Below are positions 56,196 to 64,000 of a DNA stretch of 64,000 nucleotides, piece after piece (position 1 is the stretch's first letter; every line of letters begins with the position of its first letter). Position numbers and translations under genes: made by a program. The stretch covers positions 599,966-663,965 of the forward strand of contig VFIW01000006.1 in the NCBI GenBank assembly GCA_006386115.1. Reading direction: 5' to 3'. Source of the DNA: Globisporangium splendens. Its lineage: Eukaryota > Oomycota > Peronosporomycetes > Pythiales > Pythiaceae. The notes below the pieces were generated by a model. That model ran no database searches. It worked only from the letters and a program-made list of their open reading frames with translations, and was not told where the DNA came from.

Positions 56196-57800
56196 TTACT
56201 TCTTGTACTCGTCCTTGATGATCTTGGCGATGGTCGTGAGCTGCATGTTGCTCGTGCCTTCGTAGATCGTGCCGATCTTGGAGTCCCGGAAAAACTTCTC
56301 GGCCAGCAGATACTTGGTGAATCCGACGCCGCCAAGCATCTCAATGCACTTGGACGCCGTCTTCTCGGCGATCCGCGACGCGTGCAGCTTGGCCATGGCT
56401 GCTTGCTTGACAAACGGTAGACCCGCGTCTTTCAAGCGCGCAGCATTGTACACCAGCAGTCGCGCGCTCTCGATTTCCAGCGCGGCTTCGGCGTACTGGT
56501 GCTGCATTGCCTGGAACTCGCCAATCGCGGTGCCAAACTGGTGCCGGTCGAACAAGTACGGGATCGTCTGGTCGTACACACCCTGTGCGAGGCCGAGCAT
56601 TTGCGACGCGATTCCGATGCGACCTTCGTTGAGCGTACTGATCGCGATCTTGTAGCCCTTGCCGACTTCGCCCATGATGTTTTCTTTCGGCACTTTGACG
56701 TCGTTCAACAGCACGGGACACGTCGACGACGCGCGGATCCCGAGTTTGTCTTCTGGTTTGCCGATCTCCAGTCCTTCCATGTCACGGTCGACGATGAAAC
56801 ACGTGATGCCTTTGTAGCCCTTGGAGGGGTCCACGTTCGCAAACACCAGGTAGACTCCTGCGTACTCGGCATTCGAGATCCACATCTTTTGGCCGTTGAG
56901 CGTGTAGTAGCTCCCATCAGCCGAAACGTCGGCGCGCGTCTTCAACGCGAACGCATCGCTTCCGGAGCCAGCTTCGCTCAGGCAGAAGCTGCCAATCTGC
57001 AACAGGGTAACACACGATCCAATCTTTAGTACATTCCTTTTGCAAAGCAGGGCGTGGTGGCATACCATGTCGGAGCTTAGTCGTGGCAGGTACTTTTCCT
57101 TTTGCGCTTCGTTGCCATGGAACTAACGAATCGAGAGAGGACGCAATTATGCATTGGCATCTATAGAGATCATCCGCATGGTCATGGCGCATAAGAAGCA
57201 GAACACTTACGAGAAAGACGTTGTTCACGACCGTGTTTTGCAGGTCGCACAAGAGACCGACGACAGGGTCAACTTTCGACAGCTCCTCGATCGTAATGCA
57301 CAAACTCATAAACGAAGCTTCGCTGCCGCCGTACTCGGCCGGAATCTCCACCGACAACAACTGCATCCATACAACAAGCAACGCACACATGTTACAAAAT
57401 GCCCTTGACACATTCATCATCTTTTCCACGTCAGTCCCATCCACGCACCCCGTTCTCAAAAAGTCCTTTCGTGATCTCATGGTCCATCTCGCCGGCTTGG
57501 TCCATGCTCTGCACACGCGGGGCAACGACATCAGCAGCAAACTTCGCGACTGCAAGCATCAGCATATACACCTGCCGTTAACCGCACGCATCCCACAACA
57601 CAAACAAGCGCACAAGGACACTGGCATTGCGTTGACGTACCAGTGTCTTTGAACATGGTCTCTTCCTCGGACAGCTGCGTGAGCGGCGCAAACGTGTAGT
57701 TGGTGCGCACAGCAGCCGCAAGCGCAGGACGTCGTCCCGAAAGCGTCGTGGCGGCGGAACGCGCCAGCGCGCGGCGCATGATGCCCATCGACGCCGCCAT
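56196..57800 (-). CDS. mitochondrial acyl-CoA dehydrogenase, short/branched-chain type
   Basis: Complement exons 56196-56996, 57066-57122, 57211-57360, 57449-57549 and 57641-57800 give 422 aa. The N-terminus ([20 protein letters not shown]) is a mitochondrial presequence. Domain order: N-terminal helices ([20 protein letters not shown]), [23 protein letters not shown] for FAD and substrate contact, [40 protein letters not shown], and the catalytic Glu in [10 protein letters not shown]. Spacing of the catalytic base and GxxGYxxE-type region agrees with ACADS/ACADSB enzymes that oxidise 2-methyl-branched or short acyl-CoA in isoleucine or fatty-acid breakdown, passing electrons to ETF. All four introns are in phase. 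It is divergent from the H+-PPase gene. Confidence 0.93.
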
Positions 57801-58463
57801 CTCTTCCTTCTGTGTGCTTGTTGTGCTGCTTGTGCGTGCAGGGTCCAATTCCCAAATGGCTCTTCAAGACTAGAAGGCAAAGACGAGGGTGAACCACCCA
57901 ATCACCCACACGCCAACCAACTTCAACGCACACAGTGTACAGAAAACAGCCGTTTTCGACACTAGACTGGACAAAAAAGCAAGAACGATCTCTCTGTAGT
58001 CAGTGGCTCATACCCAATAGCCTTTCCTTTTTTATTAGAAGATACATTCAGTAATCTGGATAGAAAACCAGTGAACTAGACTATATGAATTGATGCTACC
58101 GTATAAAATGCTGAAAGATGGAAACGATAAAACAGAGAAGCATTTCGTACCCTACCCGCATGTGCCTTCCAAACACTTGATCGGTCATCTGGGTTTTTTT
58201 TAGTGAGCAGCCAAAGTGGGTTTTGACACACATTAGTGTGGGACACATCATAACCGGTAGGTTGAAGTGACCGAGTTGCCCTAATTTTCTGTGTTTTGTA
58301 TCTGATTCTACCTTATTCCCGCACACAGCATGCGCATAAAGCCGCGTGGCTCGCAGTTCAGTCCGCAAGAAGCAAAGCATCCAAGCAGATCCTCTCGGAG
58401 CGCAGTTCTCTCTCTCTCTCTCTCTACAAGGAGCCAAGAAAGAAGCCTAATAAGAAGGTCAGT
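57801..58463. promoter_or_regulatory. shared upstream region of acyl-CoA dehydrogenase and H+-PPase genes
   Basis: 663 bases between divergent starts. A minus-strand GCCATTTGGGAATTG at about 57848-57862 resembles the oomycete Inr core, about 50 bases before the dehydrogenase ATG. A (CT)n tract of about 18 bases lies at 58407-58426 in the H+-PPase leader. Confidence 0.45.
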
Positions 58464-61016
58464 ATGGACGTGTACGGGCAGCAGCCGCCGGGCGGGTCGC
58501 TCCCCCAGTTCGCGCAGCACGACATCGAGTTTGGTAACGGTGGCGCCAGCGGCTCTGGAGGCGGAAGTCTCTATGACGACCACCACCACCCGCTGCTCTC
58601 TGGGAACAGCGGCGGCACGGCGTCGCACGCGTATGCGCGCAAGATCGATGTGCAGACGCCGTTCCTCGTGATCTCGGGCGTGGGTCTGCTCTTTTTGCTG
58701 TTCAGCTCGGACTTCCGGCCGATCTTCCTCGTGCTCACGATCTGTGGATACGGCGCGTTGTTCTCGTTATACCTTTCGAACTGGGTGCTGGGAAAAGATG
58801 ACGGCACGCCCGAGATGCGGGAAGTGTCGATTCCGATTCGAGAAGGCGCCGAGGGCTTTCTGCGTATTCAGTACACTGCGATTGCGCGGATCGCTGTGGG
58901 GATCGCGGGACTGATCTTTTTCAGCTACGCGCTGCGTCCGACCAGCACGTTGGCGTCCGGTGTCGAGAAACTCGGTAACATCACGCTGGGCGTGCTGTGC
59001 GCGATCTCGTTCCTCATCGGTGCGATTTGCTCGGCAGCCGCTGGGTACATCAGCATGTGGGTCTCGGCGCAGTCGAACATTCGTGTGGCGAGTGCCGCGA
59101 GACGATCCTATGGCGAAGCGTTGCTGATTTGCTTCCGCGGTGGCGCGTTTTCTGCTGTGCTCGACATCACGCTCTGCGTCGCGGGCGTGAGCATCTTGTA
59201 TGGCACGATGTACATGTTGTTCTCATCGGCATTGGAGCCGACGGATATCCCGTTGCTGATGGTCGGGTACGGCTTTGGTGCGTCGTTTGTCGCGCTGTTC
59301 ATGCAACTCGGTGGCGGCATCTACACGAAAGCAGCTGATGTTGGTGCAGATCTTGTTGGCAAAGTCGAGGCTGGGATCCCCGAAGACGATCCGCGCAACC
59401 CAGCGGTGATTGCCGATCTCGTGGGCGACATGGTCGGGGATTGCGTCGGCAGTAGTGCCGACGTGTTTGAGAGTGTTGCAGCAGAGATTATCGGCGCGAT
59501 GATCCTTGGCGGTACGCTCGCGAGAGAGTCCAAGCTGGAGTACCCCGTGGCGTTTGTGTTTTTCCCCGTCGTAGTGCACGCGTTCGACATCGTCGTGAGC
59601 AGCATCGGGATCTTGATGGTCACGGCGCCGAGTGATGTGGAGTCGACGCGAGCGAATCACAACCCGATGGGGACGCTGCAGACCGGGTACAACGTGTCGC
59701 TTGGACTGGCGCTCGGTGGGTTTGCGCTCACAACGCGGTGGCTGTTGTACAGTGATGCGCATCCGAATGCGTGGTTCCACTTCTTCCTGTGCGGCGTCGT
59801 CGGCATGCTCACGGCGTACGTGTTTGTGAAGTCCACGCAGTACTACACGGACTACGCGCACTACCCGGTTCGAAGCATCGCAAAGGCGAGTACGACGGGC
59901 CACGGTACGAACATCATCACGGGTGTCGCGGTCGGCATGAAGTCGACGGTCGTGCCCACGCTCATGGTGAGCGTCGCAGTCATCTGCGCGTACCATCTTG
60001 GCGCGACTTCGGGCATCGGTGGCGCCAACAATCGCCACGCAGGGCTATTTGGTACAGCGGTGGCGACCATGGGCATGCTCTCGTCGGCGGTGTTCGTGCT
60101 GGCAATGAACAACTATGGTCCGATCGCCGATAACGCCGGTGGCATCGCCGAGATGAGCCGTCAACCTGACTACGTGCGCGATGCGACCGACAAGCTCGAT
60201 GCTGCTGGGAACGTGACGAAGGCGATCACAAAGGGGTACTCGATCGGATCGGCGGCTTTGGCGTGTTTCGTTCTCTTTGGCGCGTTCATGGACGAGTTTT
60301 CCGAGTTTGCCGGTCAGGAGTTCAAAACTGTGGACATTGCGACCGTCGAGGTGCTTGTGGGAGGTCTGTTGGGCACGATGATGGTGTTTTTCTTTACTGG
60401 GTTAGCTGTCGCGGCTGTGGGCGATACTGCTGGCGAAGTCGTGAACGAAGTGCGCCGTCAGTTTGAGTTGTACCCGGGGATCATGGAGCACAAGCAGAAA
60501 CCGGATTATCGGACGTGTGTCGCGCTGGTCACGAAAGCGGCGCTCAAGCAAATGCGCTTTCCTGGACTCTTGGCGGTGTTGCTTCCCGTTGCCGTGGGTC
60601 TGATCTTCCGTGTGGTACGTATGAATGTGGCTATGCATTTTTGTTATTGATGCCCTTGCACTGGCATTGACCCACTCGTATTCGAATTGTTTTAGATTGG
60701 CGAGTACCAAGCCAAGCCGTTGCTCGGTGCGGAAGTCCTGGCAGGATACCTCATGTTTGGCACCGTCACGGGTATCATGATGGCGTTGTTCTTGGACAAT
60801 GTCGGTGGCGCCTGGGATAATGCCAAGAAGTACGTCGAGTTGGGCAATTTCGGTGGCAAGGGCAGCGAGACCCACAAAGCGGCGGTCACGGGCGACACGG
60901 TTGGTGATCCATTCAAAGACACGGCGGGTCCTGCGCTCCATGTCGTGATCAAGTTGCTGTCGACCACGGTGCTCGTTTTTGGACCGCTTTTTGTGTCTCG
61001 CGTGGGAAGCTCCTAA
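58464..61016 (+). CDS. vacuolar-type H+-translocating inorganic pyrophosphatase, K+-independent class
   Basis: Exons 58464-60614 and 60696-61016 give 823 aa. The ATG at 58464 is chosen because upstream codons of the open frame include a CT repeat and no domain. About 16 membrane helices are visible. The signature [20 protein letters not shown] (from residue 291) and [18 protein letters not shown] bind Mg-pyrophosphate. [20 protein letters not shown] precedes [10 protein letters not shown] with Lys at residue 586. In this family Ala at that place marks K+-dependent type I enzymes and Lys the K+-independent type II. The C-terminal [20 protein letters not shown] is intact. The enzyme hydrolyses PPi and acidifies vacuoles or acidocalcisomes. 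Type II members are often Golgi-located. The N-terminal 50 residues are Gly/Pro-rich and cytosolic. Confidence 0.96.
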
Positions 61017-61217
61017 GTTTGGAGCAAACCAAGAGAGCGACCAAGACCCAAAGTCGGCAATGGTGTGGACGAACGGTCCAAGACCATTGCGCCATGTATG
61101 TACGTTCCTTGCCTCTTTTTTTTTCTTGTATATGTTCTGTAAATCTGAAAGAAAACAATAGCAAAAGGAAACACATGTTTACAGCAAACAACAGCACAAG
61201 CTGTGCTCTTTACAGCG

Positions 61218-63024
61218 TCAGTTCAAGTAGATTGAGATTGGGAATTGCGGGTTGTGCACGCATTTCAGGGATTGTTCCTGCATGGCAGGCGTATTGTCCC
61301 ACACTGCTGCCGTGTGCTCCGGCGGCGGGATGCGGGTATCGACGTCGTGTTGATACTTTTTCGCGAGCATTCGCGACAAGTGACGCAGGTTTTGCTGCTG
61401 CCGCGGGGGTCGCAGCGCGCGAATGATGTCGTACTTTCCCGTCACGAGGTGAAGCGAGAAGAACAACGCCATGTGCATGAATCGTTGTGGCTGCTGTCCA
61501 TGACTGGGGCTAAAGACTTGGAGCGAGGACAATGACGACTCGAGTTCCATCACACAGCTCATAAACAGCGTTTTCTCCACTTCACTTGCCTACAAAACAG
61601 TGAGGACAGGGTGAGCACGTTGCCTCGGAGACCCGAGAGCTTTTGAATATTTACTGCTTACCCTCACGAGCTGCAAGTCGTAGTCGACCAAGTTGAGCTG
61701 CCGCAAGGAGCCGTAGGAGTTCAGAAAAGATTGCAGGAACCTCTCGACATCAAAGGTTTGCTGCCAAACACACTGGCAAAAAGGCAAAGACACGCACACT
61801 CACGTTGGAGATTAAGACACACTGTGCCGATATCAAACGCAAGTCCATCCCTTATACACGCACCTGTACGGTGATGGAAGACGAGGTGTCGCCAGGAGCG
61901 CGAACGCGTCTTCGGAAGACTTCGCGTTGAAACTCGATGGGGAACTCTGGCGGAAAATACCACGCATCTACAATCGCAGCAGTGAGTACAACGTCACCAG
62001 CCACATATGCATCCAGTTGGAGAGATATTTGCCAGCAAAAGATAGTAGTGCAAATCATACTTTGCATGAGCATCGAGACCCTGAAGCCAGGGAAGCGATC
62101 CACTTCTCCGTCTTTGAGGGACGAAGTTGTGTGACGCTGTGTATGCAAGTGCACTCCGAGAATCATCACCGACGTGCCCATGTTGATCACCAAATGGTAC
62201 GTCTTTGCACTACTGGTCGTCGCGATGGCATCGAAGTGCAAGAGCTGCCAGGTCTCCATATCCTGACACGGCGACGAGACAGTGTACACGAAGCGCAAGC
62301 TCGTGATGTCGCTTGCCACTACAGCGGCACCGCCATCAAACCCAGGCGCTGGCGCGATTGAGACGTGGAACGACTGTGTGAGAGACAACTCCTGGCTCGC
62401 AAGATGGCGGTCAGTTGCGATGGCGACAATGAGCGCGTGGTCCCGACTCTGCCAGACCTTCAGCGACGAGCCCATGCCATTCGCCAATGAGGACGACGAC
62501 GAGATATGATCTCCCTGCTCTGTAAACGCGCCGGCATCACCCACAGGCAAGCGGAACACCGGGTCGTGCGAGACAAACCGCCCTGAGCGAGAACTAAAGT
62601 TGACGCGTTTCCACTGGAGCTCATAGCACGATCCCCACCACGAGTAGTATACTTGAGGAACAAGCGAAACACAAGAACGATGTATTGGGTCAGCCGCATC
62701 CACGCCATGCAACACGACACAGAAAGCATACATACACAGGAAATTGCCGTCGCTAGAGAAGCCGAGCAGAACGAGCACTTCGTCGCGATGCAGGACGCTC
62801 GAGAGGTGCCATTGAGTGCGCAGCATGGAGGACAAGAGCTGTCGCTGCTGCTTGCGGAGCGCCATGGCACAGCCACCGCGTGTTTCACGTTGTGAGAGCG
62901 CGCGCACCACGTTCCGATGGATTTGCGCTTGGTGGAGGGGGTGGTGCTTGCGCCTCTTGTGCATTGTCGCCGCCGTCACGCTGAGCGCTTCTCTCGAAGC
63001 ATTGATAGCGCCATTTGCCTCCAT
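61218..63024 (-). CDS. DCAF15/DET1-like beta-propeller protein (tentative)
   Basis: Complement exons 61218-61589, 61662-61772 and 61864-63024 give 547 aa from ATG 63024. The acceptor of exon 2 could instead be at 61760, 12 bases on, also in phase. Early residues include LLGFSSDGNFLCMYAF and YYSWWGSCYELQWKRV. The C-terminal part reads QTFDVERFLQSFL, NLVDYDLQLVR, EKTLFMSCVMELES and FMHMALFFSLHLVTGKYDII. The order of blocks (an FLGFS-type propeller strand, a WW-containing strand, then YDxxLx and a final VxxDLxTG-like strand) parallels DCAF15, a CUL4-DDB1 substrate receptor, and more weakly DET1. Identity is low, so the assignment is a hypothesis. It is convergent with the H+-PPase gene (about 200 bp between stops). 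Confidence 0.5.
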
Positions 63025-63792
63025 TTTGCCTTTTGAAGACGTCAAATGATGTAGAAAAAAGAAAAGGTAATATGAAGACTGAAAAGCCTTCTTTTAGTCA
63101 AGTATGCATGATATAGAGGATATGATCAATGCACTGCTTTATGTGATAAATTGTCGCAAAGGAGAATTGTATTGCATTCCGAGTCGGTGTTGATACTGCT
63201 CTCTAAGTCTCGCGATCCTCTGATTGTAGAAGCACGACTTCATGGCATTGAGCGTCTACTCCTGGTTTCTACATTGCGTATATTTGCCCAACGGATTCCG
63301 ATAGTATTTGACTGTTGCTCGACGATATGGAGCGTTTTTGGCATGCTGGTGGTGTTGCGCTGTCCACTGCACGCAGCAAACAAATGGGCAACATTTCTGA
63401 AGGATCAATTAATTGCTTTTTTGTGCATTGCTTGATTGAGACGATTGCTTTTGGAAAAAGTTGCTGTTGTTGACCGACTCACTTCAACTTCCGTTCGTGT
63501 TGCACGAAGGTTTCTAGACATCCAGTTCCTTGCAGCAACGCAATCACAAAAAGCACTTTTTTTTGATGTGGTTAAAGACAATGATGATGCGACTTCAACA
63601 GGGTTTCAGAATGTCGCAACGCACTTGTTGTCGCCTATAAATTTATAATTGCTAAATACAAGCACACAAGCGAAAATGCACCAACTAATAGTTATTTACA
63701 GTAATAGTTTCCATAAATCGATAATTCCTCGCATAAAACGCGCGCATTGTCCAGTCCCATGATCCTCACATTCCTCCCTAACAAAAAGGAAT
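63025..63792. other. intergenic region
   Basis: About 770 AT-rich bases. Frames at 63151-63435 and 63436-63648 are not protein-like. No repeat or RNA gene is recognised. Confidence 0.4.
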
Positions 63793-63794
63793 CT

Positions 63795-64000
63795 TCAGTG
63801 CACTTTCGTGTTCAGGGAAACGAAGAAGAAGAAGGCGACCAAGATGAGCGCCACGGCCGCGAAGAAAAGCGGCGAGAAGGACCGCGAGGAGAAGCCAACG
63901 TCGCCCGTGGCCGCGTCGGCCTCCCGCCGATCATCGTCCACGGGCGAGCGCGAGAGCGAGCTGCGCCGCTCGAGCATCTCGGACGAGTCGAGTCCCGCGT
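63795..64000 (-). CDS. C-terminal end of a tail-anchored protein, 5' part outside window
   Basis: The minus-strand frame enters the window open and runs GLDSSEMLERRSSLSRSPVD, an acidic/Ser-rich linker, then a single hydrophobic segment (FFAAVALILVAFFFFVSL) and NTKVH before the stop at 63795-63797. GC-rich third positions continue up to the stop. This end is typical of tail-anchored ER, vesicle or outer-mitochondrial proteins (VAP- or SNARE-like), but no family can be named. A plus-strand frame from ATG 63844 (MSATAAKKSGEKDREE) covers the same bases and is also GC3-rich. It is the main alternative, as the N-terminus of a gene leaving the window. Confidence 0.5.
   Translation of the reverse strand, partial: AGLDSSEMLERRSSLSRSPVDDDRREADAATGDVGFSSRSFSPLFFAAVALILVAFFFFVSLNTKVH

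Noticed and set aside
63844..64000. Plus-strand gene start opposite the tail-anchored protein
   Set aside because: Also open and GC3-rich, but its product is only charged low-complexity. The minus strand gives a coherent membrane tail and stop. Not excluded.

Overview
This window is nuclear DNA from an oomycete (water mould), most plausibly a peronosporalean or Pythium-type species. The support is the gene content. It includes a seven-transmembrane receptor fused to a tyrosine-kinase-like (TKL) kinase, which is an oomycete 'GPCR-bigram'. There are also repeated helicase-associated-domain proteins, Cys/His 'WRKY19-like' repeat proteins, a centrosomal CEP70-like protein (so the organism makes flagella or centrioles), and an H+-pyrophosphatase. 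Coding DNA is GC-rich at third positions. Introns are few and short (mostly 60-120 nt) with gtatgt/gtgcgt/gtaagt donors. One promoter matches the oomycete initiator (Inr) consensus exactly. The species cannot be fixed from the sequence. Exon structures were built by hand from splice signals, reading phase and protein continuity.

Layout. 1-1795: 5' part of an ATM1/HMT1-type ABC half-transporter (-). 1.8-4.8 kb: gene-poor, with a decayed transposase-like ORF. 4.8-8.2 kb: GPCR-TKL (+). 8.7-10.3 kb: aspartic-protease homologue without the first catalytic motif (+). 10.5-14.0 kb: ZIP metal transporter (-), then three small uncharacterised genes. 14.9-15.7 kb: ankyrin protein (+). 16.7-17.9 kb: YchF/OLA1 GTPase with a mitochondrial leader (-). 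18.7-24.6 kb: tandem array of three secreted, tail-anchored serine carboxypeptidases (+). 25.0-26.8 kb: helicase-associated-repeat protein (+). 27.2-33.6 kb: two paralogous short-chain dehydrogenases flanking a membrane-protein gene interrupted by an in-frame TAG, plus a decayed fragment of that gene. 34.3-37.2 kb: cyclic-nucleotide-regulated K+ channel (+). 37.4-38.9 kb: ER J-domain/thioredoxin-like protein (-), divergent from a CEP70-like gene (39.3-43.2 kb, +). 43.7-45.7 kb: a SWEET pseudogene facing an intact SWEET sugar transporter. 46.5-47.0 kb: a decayed tandem duplication. 47.6-50.3 kb: two Cys/His-repeat genes (+). 50.6-53.7 kb: coiled-coil RING protein (+). 53.8-56.0 kb: class C GPCR broken by an in-frame TGA and probably 5'-truncated. 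56.2-57.8 kb: branched-chain-type acyl-CoA dehydrogenase (-), divergent from a K+-independent vacuolar H+-PPase (58.5-61.0 kb, +). 61.2-63.0 kb: DCAF15/DET1-like protein (-). 63.8-64.0 kb: tail-anchored C-terminus of a gene leaving the window.

These are unrelated housekeeping, signalling and secreted-enzyme genes, not an operon-like system. The most unusual points are (i) the receptor-kinase fusion, (ii) near-identical blocks shared by the carboxypeptidase paralogues, which suggest gene conversion, (iii) two otherwise open genes each split by one in-frame stop followed by the same six bases, (iv) microexons of 26 and 14/17 nt, and (v) a protease-fold protein that has lost half its catalytic dyad.
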